Shown here piece by piece: positions 50,466 through 58,294 of a stretch of 64,000 bases of DNA. A program made the translations under genes and the position numbers. Positions within the stretch are counted from its first letter, which is position 1; each line of letters opens with the position of its first letter. Below the pieces are notes generated by a model. The model saw only the letters and a program-made list of their open reading frames with translations. It had not been told where the DNA came from and searched no databases. Origin of the DNA: Castellaniella sp. MT123 (GTDB lineage: Bacteria; Pseudomonadota; Gammaproteobacteria; Burkholderiales; Burkholderiaceae_B); assembly GCF_039614765.1 (NCBI RefSeq), contig NZ_CP154879.1, forward strand, positions 2,294,001-2,358,000, in the 5' to 3' direction.

Positions 50466-51189
50466 GGAGCGCCGGGGCCGTGGAGTGTGTCGTTTGTCCT
50501 CGAAATACCTGTGAAAATTTCATGTCTGCCTAACTCCGCCGTGCCAGGGCGCGATTGCAGTCCAGGATTGGGCTGTAACTCGTATAGGCCGTGGATTCAA
50601 GCTGAAGTCTGGTAGGGCGGAGGCAAAACCACTAGATCTGCCGATCTAGCCACGGTAATTGTTCTTCTTGAACTCAGCAATATCACCAACGCAACCTGAT
50701 CGATGAATCATCCGGTGGCAGTTGGCACAGAGAACCGCAAAGTCCTTTACAGGATCCATGGCAACTCTTTTCCCTTTGAGAGTTGCAAGCGGCCTGAGGT
50801 GATGGGCTTCGATGTAGTCCTTGCCGAGTGCTCCATAGCGCATTTCAAAGTTGGTGCCACACACCTGACAGGTGTAGCCACGGTATTTCTTCACAGCTTT
50901 GACTAGACTTACGTTCCGTTCGATGCGTTTATGCATGCGGAAGCGCGTTGCGTCCTCGTAAGCCATGTCTGCGGGCTCGTCGCCCTCCACGGCCGTAGAA
51001 CTTACCTCAGTATTCGTCTCGCTCTGAATAAGGGACTCATAAAGCTGAACCATATCGCTGAGATCACTAACCAGTTGAGCCTCACTCGGCAGAGCCTCTA
51101 GGGGGTAGAACTTGGCACATATGTTCCCAGCTTCGTAAAAAACTGTGTCGTTAGTACGGTTGGAAGGACGCAAATCGATGCTTAGCTCT

Positions 51190-51197
51190 GGGAACCC
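51190..51197. repeat. Target-site duplication of IS copy 2, left (GGGAACCC)
   Basis: GGGAACCC at 51190-51197 abuts the IS end and recurs at 52574-52581. It differs from the duplication around copy 1, so the two copies inserted independently. Confidence 0.95.
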
Positions 51198-52573
51198 GGG
51201 AGTGTCAGATTTTTTGTGGGCGGGGCGGTTTGACATCGTTTAATCCCTCGCCTCGGTGAACCGTTCACCGAACAGGATGGCGAACTGATTCATGGCTGCT
51301 TTCCACGTATGAACCGATCGTGACGGCTTGGCCAGCACGTTTCGCAGCGCCAGCCATAGGAGTTTGACGGCCGCCTCGTCGCTGGGGAATTGGCCCCGGT
51401 TCTTGATGATTTTACGCAGCTGCCGATTCATGTTCTCGATGGCGTTCGTGGTATAGATCACGCGCCGGATATCGGGTGGGAAGATGAAGAACGGCACCAC
51501 ATGTTCCCAGGCCCGCTCCCAGGCGGCCACGATCGTCGGATATTTCGTGCCCCAAGGGCCAGCCGCGAAGGCGGCCAGCGCCTCTCTGGCCTGTTGCTCA
51601 TTGGCGGCGGCATAGATGGGCTTGAGGGCGGCGGCGACCAACTTACGGTCCTTCCAGCCGGCGTAATCCAGGCTGTTGCGCATCAGATGCACGATGCAGG
51701 TCTGCACCGTCGTTTTCGGGAAGACCACGTTGATGGCCTCGGGCAGGCCCTTTAAACCATCGACCACGGCAATCAGAATGTCCTGGCAGCCCCGGTTCTT
51801 GAGCTCGTTGAAGACCTTGAGCCAGAACTTCGAACCTTCGGTCTGCTCAATCCACAGCCCCAGCACGTCACGCTCCCCGTTAGCGTCGATCCCCAGGGCC
51901 AGGTAGACCGCCTTGTTGACCACCAGCCCGTCGGTGCGGATCTTCACGCGCAGGGCATCGAAGAACACGACCGGGTACATGCGCTCCAGGGGCCGATTCT
52001 GCCAGGCCACCGTCTCGGTCATGACCTCGTCAGTGACCTCGCTGATGAGCTCGGGCGAGACATCCGTGCCATAGGTCTCAGCCAGGAATGCCTGGATCTC
52101 GCGCACGCTCATGCCTCGGGCGTACAGGGCGATGATGCGTTCATCGAACCCGGCGAAATGGCGCTCATGCTTGGGGATCAAGACCGGCTCGAAGGTACCG
52201 TCCCGGTCGCGGGGCAACTGAACACGCATCGAGCCGTGTTTGGTCAACAGCGTCTTGGCGCTCACGCCGTTGCGTTCGTCGGCTTGTTGGGCCGGCTTGT
52301 CTTCGCCGGCACGGTAGCCAAGGTGGGCGTTCATCTCGCCAGCCATGGCCCGCTCGATCACCGCCTTGCCAAAGGCATCAATCAGATCCTCGACCTCCAT
52401 GGCCGACATCGGACCTTCGACCAGGCCGTCCAGCAAATGCTCAGGCAGCTTCGGAAATCGGGCCGTACGGGCGGCCGCCTGGGCCGCAATAGATGGCTTC
52501 TTGTGTTTCACGGGCATATCCATGATCGTTTTCTCTCATGTTATGCCTCGCCCACAAAATTCTGGACACTCTC
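51198..52573 (-). mobile_element. IS256-family insertion sequence, copy 2 (inverted)
   Basis: Again exactly 1,376 bases with the same terminal inverted repeats as copy 1, in opposite orientation, carrying one transposase. It is inserted inside the McrB-N/HNH nuclease gene. The pair of inverted copies makes inversion of the 13.6 kb between them possible by recombination. Confidence 0.95.
51240..52523 (-). CDS. IS256-family transposase (copy 2)
   Basis: Full-length 427-residue Mutator-type transposase, colinear with copy 1. Its catalytic Asp, Asp and Glu lie in VVFFDALRVKIR, IAVVDGLKGLPEA and TTNAIENMNRQLR. The N-terminal third carries most of the differences from copy 1 (for example T20, F23, K53, Q79), while the catalytic core is nearly identical. 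Confidence 0.95.
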   Translation of the reverse strand: MDMPVKHKKPSIAAQAAARTARFPKLPEHLLDGLVEGPMSAMEVEDLIDAFGKAVIERAMAGEMNAHLGYRAGEDKPAQQADERNGVSAKTLLTKHGSMRVQLPRDRDGTFEPVLIPKHERHFAGFDERIIALYARGMSVREIQAFLAETYGTDVSPELISEVTDEVMTETVAWQNRPLERMYPVVFFDALRVKIRTDGLVVNKAVYLALGIDANGERDVLGLWIEQTEGSKFWLKVFNELKNRGCQDILIAVVDGLKGLPEAINVVFPKTTVQTCIVHLMRNSLDYAGWKDRKLVAAALKPIYAAANEQQAREALAAFAAGPWGTKYPTIVAAWERAWEHVVPFFIFPPDIRRVIYTTNAIENMNRQLRKIIKNRGQFPSDEAAVKLLWLALRNVLAKPSRSVHTWKAAMNQFAILFGERFTEARD

Positions 52574-52581
52574 GGGAACCC
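52574..52581. repeat. Target-site duplication of IS copy 2, right (GGGAACCC)
   Basis: Second copy of the 8-bp duplication. On the minus strand it supplies the Gly-Phe-Pro codons that rejoin the split nuclease gene. Confidence 0.95.
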
Positions 52582-53043
52582 AGCAACCTCCTTTCCAAGC
52601 ATGGCACGGAAGTTAGCTGCCCGCGACTTCAAGGCAGTTTGTGCGTCAGATCTGTACAACCTTCTTACTTCAGTCATCCCTTGATTTAGGCTTAGATAAA
52701 GCCCCGTCATATCTTCGCGGAACAAATAGACCGGGTAATAGCCGCTTTGGGCACCAGCAGTTACGAGCTTGTCAAAGACAGCCACCCAGGGACCGCGCGC
52801 CCAGGCACCTTGACCGGCGCTTCCTTTGAAGAGCAGACGATCACTTTGGCCGACGGCGTGGGCGACATCATCTCGCAGCCCATGACGGATGAAGTCCGCC
52901 AACACGTGTTGCGTAAAGTCTTCCTGCCTCGCCAAGGGATACTCCCTGAGTACTCGTTCCAATCCTTCACGCACACCCACAGGCGTTTCCTCCGCTTGCG
53001 TCGCTAAATTAGTCACGCCGATAGCATACTGCCGGCATAACAA

Positions 53044-53510
53044 GGCCGCTCAGCGGGAGCCGCGCCAGATGCTCTCGGAGGCCATCCGGAGGCGTAGCCG
53101 ACGAGCCGCAGAGAGCAACTGGCGTGGGGCGCAGCCCGGTCCAGGCGGCAGCCTGGTGGGGGAGCCGTCCAGAGTCCGGACGCAAGCCGGGAGCCCGAAG
53201 GGCGGAAGGCGGCCGGAGCTCTGGATGGGGGCAACGCCCCGCCCCCCGCCGGCAGGCGGGCAAGGGGGTTTTTGAGGCCGTCCAGGCCGAAAAAAAGCCA
53301 CTTGCCCGCCTGCGAAGCAGGTGGGGGGCGCCCCGAGCCGCCCGCCAGGGTGGCGCTGGAGGCTGACGGCAGTCAGCCGTGAAGGCCCTTGTGCGGCAAG
53401 GAGATTTGCGCAGCAAATCGACCCAGCACAAGGGTGTTCGCTGAGATAACGCACCCCACACTCTGGGAGTGTCTGGCGGTGTAAGGGGCTCACGCGGTGC
53501 TATACCATGC
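53044..53510. other. Hairpin-rich plasmid/ICE-like noncoding block
   Basis: This 467-base GC-rich stretch has no supported gene but dense dyad symmetry. A 13-bp inverted repeat (53252-53264 with 53301-53313) encloses T- and A-runs that read as terminators. Further hairpins are GGCTGAC-GTCAGCC (53361-53378), CCCTTGTGC...GCACAAGGG (53386-53434) enclosing GATTTGC-gca-GCAAATC (53403-53419), and ACACTC-tgg-GAGTGT (53458-53472). Such clusters are typical of transfer or replication origins of mobile elements. The assignment is inference; no relaxase gene is present. Confidence 0.5.
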
Positions 53511-54542
53511 ATGAACGACCAAAAAACCTCCCCATCGTCCCAACAGCAGCGCAAAGAAAACATCATCGATGCGCTCTACTTCATACACCAGCATGGCTGG
53601 TTACGGCCCATCGAAATGGGCGTGCACCTGTGGCCGCAAAACGCGTTCCCGCGTGCGCCTGGCTATGCCCTGGCCAAGGTGCTACAAGAAAAGCGACTAG
53701 TACGCGGAGTCGTACTGCCCGACAAGGCGGGTACGGCGCTGGTCCTGGCCAGGCGTGGAGCCGCTCTGCTGCGAGAGGATGGCATAGCTGGCGCCCAGGC
53801 ACAGGAGCGGTGGCGGCCATCAAGCTCCTGGCGACATGAACTCATCGCTGCGGGGACCCTGGCTACCCTCTACAAATACGGTTGGGACGTCTTACCAGAG
53901 GCCGAAATCCGAAGACGAGTGAATCTGCGCGACACACTCAAACTGCCCGATGGACTGGCACGCGACCCTGAGGGTCGCTGGTGGTGGATCGAATGTGAGC
54001 AGGCAAGGAAATCAGGGCCGCAGTTGCGCCGCATGGCATCCTATGTCAGCGCGGTAGGCAACGGTGAGACTGAGATATGCGGGGTACGAACTACGGGCAC
54101 GATGATCGCTTACCCGCATGAGGCGCGCGATGAAGGCGGCCACCGCATCGATCATCGGCTTCGCGTGACGCACGCCATCGAAACGTGGGCATGGGGTCCC
54201 GTACCGATCATCTGGGCGTCCTGCACGATGCACGGAGCAGGTGTTCAATCGATCGCGACAGAAATGGAAACCCTCCATCCCGACGCGGCACGCCGCGTGC
54301 GCAGAGTGCTGGATGCACGAAAATGGCAACCAGACGAGAGCGGCGTTTTGGTAGGGACACACCCACCGCACACGGCCCATGTCTGGCACGACGAGGACTA
54401 TGGCCCAGGTTGGTACGCTAACGTGGAAGGTCCTGGCATAGAGCCGGGAGAACTCGCCTCGTACCACCCCACGATATCGGAGGCAAAATGGGACGCTGCA
54501 CAGCGAATAGCCAATGCCCGAGCCAAGGGGAAAGCTGCTTGA
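53511..54542 (+). CDS. Replication-relaxation-like protein (winged helix plus nuclease-like fold)
   Basis: A 343-residue protein not firmly recognised. The N-terminal third looks like a winged helix (IDALYFIHQHGWLRPIEMG, then LQEKRLVRGVVLPDKAG). The middle has LPDGLARDPEGRWWWIECEQ followed by ARKSGPQLRRM, which resembles the PD...ExE core of Replic_Relax proteins of plasmids and mobile elements. ATG at 53511 is preferred over GTG at 53469, which lies within a hairpin. It is the last gene before the tRNA and is probably a remnant of an integrated element. Confidence 0.55.
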   Translation: MNDQKTSPSSQQQRKENIIDALYFIHQHGWLRPIEMGVHLWPQNAFPRAPGYALAKVLQEKRLVRGVVLPDKAGTALVLARRGAALLREDGIAGAQAQERWRPSSSWRHELIAAGTLATLYKYGWDVLPEAEIRRRVNLRDTLKLPDGLARDPEGRWWWIECEQARKSGPQLRRMASYVSAVGNGETEICGVRTTGTMIAYPHEARDEGGHRIDHRLRVTHAIETWAWGPVPIIWASCTMHGAGVQSIATEMETLHPDAARRVRRVLDARKWQPDESGVLVGTHPPHTAHVWHDEDYGPGWYANVEGPGIEPGELASYHPTISEAKWDAAQRIANARAKGKAA

Positions 54543-54661
54543 TACCCAAAGGTAGAGACCTCCGCACATTCCGCGCGGGGCTGTGCGGATCAAGATTTGG
54601 ACTTCTGCGGCCACCGATACAGCGGGATATGCTCTACCCAGTGCCCAGACTCATACGTAAT

Positions 54662-54736
54662 TGGCGCGCCCGACAGGAATCGAACCTGTATCAGAAGCTT
54701 CGGAAACTCCTATTCTATCCATTGAACTACGGGCGC
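54662..54736 (-). tRNA. tRNA-Arg (CCG)
   Basis: On the minus strand the acceptor strands GCGCCCG and CGGGCGC pair perfectly. The D arm is GTTC/GAAT, the seven-base anticodon loop is TTCCGAA with anticodon CCG (54701-54703), and the T arm is ACAGG-TTCGATT-CCTGT. Discriminator G and an encoded CCA end the gene. It reads CGG arginine codons. The mobile block lies against its 3' side, a usual integration position. Confidence 0.95.
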
Positions 54737-54936
54737 TGATGGCCAGCCTGGCGGCTGACTAGGGCATATCATTGCGACATGCAAGTCAATCATTGTAGCG
54801 GTTTTAGTTCACAGCTGCAGCGGCTCAGGCCTGTCGCTATAATTGACCGTTGAAGCCTGTAACAGACAGCAGCCGGGATGTCTTACGGCACCGACCGCAG
54901 GCCGTTGGCCGCATTCCAATATCCCAGGACCTCACC

Positions 54937-55842
54937 ATGAGTCTTCCCCAACATCAACACGAGCACGCGCACGAAAGCCCCATCAAGACCCCGAAGCAGT
55001 TGCTGATCACGGTCGTGCTGGCTTTCCTGATCCCGATCACGGTCATCATCCTGCTGGTCAACATGGTCGGCTCCTCCATCCGGACCGGATACGGTTCCAA
55101 CAGCCAATCCGAGGAAGCCATCGCCAAGCGCATCCAGCCCGTGGCCGGCTTCAAACTCGTAGACGCCAATGCGCCGAAAGTCTTCAAGACCGGCGAACAG
55201 GTCTTCCAGTCCACCTGTTCGGCCTGTCACGGCACGGGCGTGGCAGGCGCGCCGAAATTCGGTAACAAGGAAGCCTGGGCACCATTCATCAAACTCGGCT
55301 TCGACCAGTTGCTCAAGAACGCCATCCACGGCATCGGCGCCATGCCGCCCAAGGGCGGCAACGCGTCGCTGGATGACCTCGAAGTCGCGCGCGCCGTGGT
55401 CTATATGACGAATCATTCCGGTGCCGACTTCCCCGAACCGAAGGAACCCGCTGGTGCCGCCACCGCGCCTGCTGCCGGCGCAGCGCCGGCAGCCAAGCCC
55501 GCCGAACAACCGGCCGCAGCCCAGCCTGCGGCAGCCAAACCTGCTGAAAAGCCGGCTGAAACCGCCACCCCCAAGGCGGAAGCCGCCCAGGCATCCGCCG
55601 GCAACGCGGTTGGTGAAAAGCTGTACAAATCCGTCTGCATCACCTGCCACTCCATCGGTGTGGCGGGCGCGCCCAAGTTCGGCGACAAGGCATCCTGGGA
55701 ACCGTTTATCAAGACCGGTCTGGACACGATGCTGAAGAAGGCCATTTCCGGCGTGGGCGCCATGCCGCCGCGCGGCGGCTCGCAGGCAACCGACGACGAA
55801 ATGAAGGCAGCCATCCAGTACATGGTTGACGCCGCGAAGTAA
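54937..55842 (+). CDS. Membrane-anchored di-haem cytochrome c (c5-like)
   Basis: A 301-residue electron-transfer protein. An N-terminal anchor helix (about 21-43) is followed by two cytochrome c5-type domains with haem motifs CSACH (about residue 90) and CITCH (about 236), each followed by the distal Met in GAMPP. An Ala/Pro/Lys-rich linker of about 55 residues separates them. The two domains are clearly internal duplicates. ATG at 54937 follows AGGA; the longer frame overlaps promoter sequence. It acts in the periplasm, probably as an oxidase donor. Confidence 0.92.
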   Translation: MSLPQHQHEHAHESPIKTPKQLLITVVLAFLIPITVIILLVNMVGSSIRTGYGSNSQSEEAIAKRIQPVAGFKLVDANAPKVFKTGEQVFQSTCSACHGTGVAGAPKFGNKEAWAPFIKLGFDQLLKNAIHGIGAMPPKGGNASLDDLEVARAVVYMTNHSGADFPEPKEPAGAATAPAAGAAPAAKPAEQPAAAQPAAAKPAEKPAETATPKAEAAQASAGNAVGEKLYKSVCITCHSIGVAGAPKFGDKASWEPFIKTGLDTMLKKAISGVGAMPPRGGSQATDDEMKAAIQYMVDAAK

Positions 55843-55853
55843 TACTCTCGCGG

Positions 55854-55895
55854 CCCCGGAACCCCTCGCACCCAATCGGGTCCGGGGGGTTTTTT
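55854..55895 (+). terminator. Terminator after cytochrome c
   Basis: CCCCGGA (55854-55860) pairs with TCCGGGG (55881-55887), followed by GG and a run of six T. It ends the cytochrome transcription unit. Confidence 0.8.
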
Positions 55896-56018
55896 CATAT
55901 CCCGGCGGAACAGACCGGGCCACCCCGTCTCCGCCGATCCACAGCGACGATCGGTTTTTCTGATTCAAACGATCGTTTGATTTAGAATGAGAGAATTCAT
56001 CCGCGGGAGACAACCCTC

Positions 56019-56996
56019 ATGCCTGATCCTATCGTCACCACGCTCTACCAGACCATGACGCTGCCCGTCATGGCCGCACCCATGTTCATCGTGTCCAATC
56101 CGGAACTGGTGATCGCCCAGTGTGCCAGCGGCATCATCGGCTCGATGCCGGCGCTCAATGCCCGGCCCCAGGAAAAGCTGGACGAATGGCTGACCCGGAT
56201 CGAAACCGCGCTCGCCGCCTTGCGCACCGCGGAACCCGACCGGCTGATTCCGCCGTACGCCATCAACCACATCATCCACCAGTCCAACGACCGCCTGCAG
56301 CAGGATCTGGAAGTCTGCGCCCGCCATCGCGTGCCGCTGATCATCACCAGCCTGCGCGCGCCCAATCAGGTCGTCGATGCCGTCCACGGCTGGGGCGGCA
56401 AGGTCTTCCACGACGTCACCACATTGCGGCATGCGCAAAAGGCGATCGACGCGGGTGTGGATGGTCTGATTCTGGTGTGCGCTGGCGCTGGAGGCCATGC
56501 GGGCACGCTGTCGCCCTTTGCCCTGCTGGGCGAAGTCCGGCGCATTTTCGATGGCCCCATCTGCCTGTCTGGTGCCATCAGCCGCGGGCAGGACGTCCTG
56601 GCCGCACGCGCCATGGGTGCCGACTTCGCCTATATCGGTACCCGCTTCATCGCCAGCACCGAAGCCCATGCGCAACCCGAATACAAACAGATGATTGTCG
56701 ACACGGCCGCCGCCGACATCGTCTACACGCCGTACTTCACCGGTATCCCCGGCAACTACCTGAAACCCTGCGTGCGCGCCATCGGTCTGGATCCAGACCA
56801 TCTGCCGGCCGCCCAGGACACGCATTTCGGCAGCGACAGCAAGAAAGCCTGGCGCGATATCTGGGGCGCGGGTCAGGGGGTCGGCAACATCGACGCCATC
56901 CTGCCCACGGCCGACATCGTGGCGCGCCTGCGCGACGAATATCAACAGGCAGTCCAGTCCCTGCGGGACGGCTTCGTCACGGAGACCTGCGCATGA
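56019..56996 (+). CDS. Nitronate monooxygenase family flavoprotein
   Basis: FMN-dependent TIM-barrel enzyme of the NMO/2-nitropropane dioxygenase family, 325 residues. Visible motifs are LPVMAAPMFIVSNPEL at the start, CAGAGGHAG (catalytic His), SGAISRGQDVLAARAMGADF and YIGTRFIAS for FMN phosphate. It oxidises propionate-3-nitronate or similar toxic nitronates. It overlaps the enoyl-CoA hydratase homologue by four bases, so the two are one unit. Confidence 0.92.
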   Translation: MPDPIVTTLYQTMTLPVMAAPMFIVSNPELVIAQCASGIIGSMPALNARPQEKLDEWLTRIETALAALRTAEPDRLIPPYAINHIIHQSNDRLQQDLEVCARHRVPLIITSLRAPNQVVDAVHGWGGKVFHDVTTLRHAQKAIDAGVDGLILVCAGAGGHAGTLSPFALLGEVRRIFDGPICLSGAISRGQDVLAARAMGADFAYIGTRFIASTEAHAQPEYKQMIVDTAAADIVYTPYFTGIPGNYLKPCVRAIGLDPDHLPAAQDTHFGSDSKKAWRDIWGAGQGVGNIDAILPTADIVARLRDEYQQAVQSLRDGFVTETCA

Positions 56997-57727
56997 TCCG
57001 CCTCGAACGCCATGGGCAAATCCTGGAGATCCTGATCGATCGCCCGGAACGCCGCAATGCACTGACCGACATCATGTACCGCGACATCGCTCACGCGCTG
57101 GAAGCCGCGAACACGGACTCCGGGTGTGCCGCCGTCATCCTGCACGGGGCGGGCGGCCACTTCACGGCCGGTAATGACCTGTCCGAGTTCCAGATGCCGC
57201 AAGACAGCCGCGACGTCGGCTCGATCGCCTTCCTGCACACGCTGGCAGCGGTGGACGTGCCTGTCATCGCCGCCGTCCAGGGTCAGGCCGTGGGCGTGGG
57301 CGTCACCCTGCTGGCGCATTGCGATTTTGTCTACGCCGACCGCAGCGCCGTCTTCCGTCTGCCCTTCGTCTCGCTGGGCCTGTGCCCCGAAGGTGCCTCC
57401 AGCTATCTGCTGCCCCGCCTGGCCGGGCCGCGTCGGGCAGCCCGATGGCTACTTCAGGCACAGCCTTTCGACGCCGATGAGGCGCTGGCGGGGCAGCTGA
57501 TCAGCGACATCCAGGACGATCCGCTGGCCGCCGCACGCGCCAGCGCCCAGGTTCTCGCCACCCTGCCAACGCAGGCGATCCGCGCCAGCAAGCGGCTGCT
57601 GCGGGCGCCGGACCGGGATACCGTCCACCAAGTACTGGATGCCGAGGCAGCTGTGTTCTTGGACCGGTTGAGGTCACCCGAGGCCCAGCGGGCATTCCAG
57701 CAGTTCTTTGCGCGCAAGGGTGGCTGA
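56993..57727 (+). CDS. Enoyl-CoA hydratase/isomerase family protein
   Basis: Crotonase-fold protein of 244 residues. The oxyanion-hole segments GGHFTAGNDLSEF and GQAVGVGVTLLAHCDFVYA are present. The first catalytic Glu position of true hydratases is occupied differently (the LPFVSLGLCPEGASS loop retains one Glu), so it may be an isomerase or a hydratase with altered specificity. It is translationally coupled to the nitronate monooxygenase gene, a pairing seen in several Burkholderiales. Confidence 0.88.
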   Translation: MIRLERHGQILEILIDRPERRNALTDIMYRDIAHALEAANTDSGCAAVILHGAGGHFTAGNDLSEFQMPQDSRDVGSIAFLHTLAAVDVPVIAAVQGQAVGVGVTLLAHCDFVYADRSAVFRLPFVSLGLCPEGASSYLLPRLAGPRRAARWLLQAQPFDADEALAGQLISDIQDDPLAAARASAQVLATLPTQAIRASKRLLRAPDRDTVHQVLDAEAAVFLDRLRSPEAQRAFQQFFARKGG

Positions 57728-57840
57728 TCCAGCCACTCGACGTGCGACGGATGTCATCGGCCGGCAGGATCTCGAACCTGGGTATCGTTTTCATCTTTTT
57801 AACCACACCTTTTCAGGTTTCATTTGGCCTGAAGAAGGCA

Positions 57841-57883
57841 TTAGGGTTTACCCCTATCTTTATCTTAGGGTTTACCCTATACT
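57841..57883 (+). promoter_or_regulatory. Paired TTAGGGTTTACCC palindromes over a promoter
   Basis: TTAGGGTTTACCC occurs at 57841-57853 and again at 57865-57877, 24 bases apart, each built from AGGGT-TT-ACCC(T) dyads. The second runs directly into TATACT (57878-57883), a good -10 box, 42 bases before the next start codon. No -35 consensus is present. The arrangement suggests a regulator binding as two dimers on adjacent helix turns. Confidence 0.6.
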
Positions 57884-57924
57884 GACGTTGTCCTAATCTG
57901 AAACTTCTGAAGCAGGAGTCAGTC

Positions 57925-58152
57925 ATGAACCACGTCTACACCCCGAACCTGATGTCCGATGCGCTGGAACGCGCGTATGCCTATACGATTCTGAACGAAT
58001 CGCAACCGCTGGGCCTGACCAAGGGCCTGCGCGCTGCGGGCCGTGCCCTGCGCCGAGGCGCCAAGGCTGTCGGCCGCGGTGTCGCCAACATGATCAATGC
58101 CCAGGCCGAGGCCCGCGCCCGCAACATGCTGTACAACCGCACCCACTGGTAA
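57925..58152 (+). CDS. Small basic protein of unknown function
   Basis: A 75-residue protein with a strong AGGAG site eight bases upstream, its own promoter and its own terminator, so it is a genuine gene. The C-terminal half is a basic amphipathic helix (GLRAAGRALRRGAKAVGRG) that could bind nucleic acid or membranes. It vaguely resembles the Arg-rich DUF1127 proteins but lacks their motif. The elaborate promoter suggests stress- or nutrient-dependent expression. Confidence 0.6.
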   Translation: MNHVYTPNLMSDALERAYAYTILNESQPLGLTKGLRAAGRALRRGAKAVGRGVANMINAQAEARARNMLYNRTHW

Positions 58153-58243
58153 GACATTGATCGTCGGCGGCTGAAGGCCGCCGGGGCGCGCGCCCGTCAC
58201 GCCGTCGCAAAAGCACACGGACGGAAGCCGCGTCGATCCCAGC

Positions 58244-58279
58244 AAAAAGCCATGCCGCTCATCGCGGCATGGCTTTTTT
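58244..58279. terminator. Strong bidirectional terminator
   Basis: A perfect 15-bp stem, AAAAAGCCATGCCGC (58244-58258) with its complement at 58264-58278, a five-base loop and flanking A/T runs. It serves both the small protein gene and the convergent rep gene. Confidence 0.92.
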
Positions 58280-58294
58280 ATCGCTACGGAGGGC

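Larger units (their letters stand above)
50646..52980 (-). pseudogene. McrB-N (DUF3578)/HNH endonuclease gene interrupted by IS256
   Basis: Two half-genes flank IS copy 2. The 5' half (52980 to 52574, GTG start after GGAGG) encodes a McrB N-terminal-like sensor domain (PWVAVFDKLVTAGAQSGYY, FREDMTGLYLSLNQG). The 3' half (51197 to 50646) encodes an HNH nuclease (CQVCG, EAHHLRPL, CANCHRMIH). Removing the IS and one GGGAACCC copy rejoins both in one frame at Gly-Phe-Pro, giving about 316 residues. The intact product would be a type IV-like modification-dependent restriction enzyme. The 3' half alone could still be expressed from an IS-internal start as a 196-residue HNH protein. Confidence 0.85.

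Noticed and set aside
36257-52581. A composite transposon bounded by the two IS256 copies
   Set aside because: Each copy has its own distinct 8-bp target duplication and the two transposases have diverged, so the 13.6 kb between them was not moved as a unit by this pair.
52982-53043. An upstream start for the split nuclease at 53043 (MLCRQYAIG)
   Set aside because: The extra residues are not domain-like, whereas GTG at 52980 has GGAGG at the right distance and begins just before the conserved McrB-N start.
53458-53473. GGGAGTGTC identical to nine bases of the IS256 right end, with an inverted ACACTC beside it, as a possible third IS remnant
   Set aside because: The match stops after nine bases and no transposase sequence or further terminal repeat follows; it is better explained as part of a local hairpin.
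35640-54661. A direct repeat of the tRNA-Arg 3' end marking the other boundary of an integrated element
   Set aside because: Only short matches such as GGCGCGCC near 35660 were seen, too short to call an attachment site.
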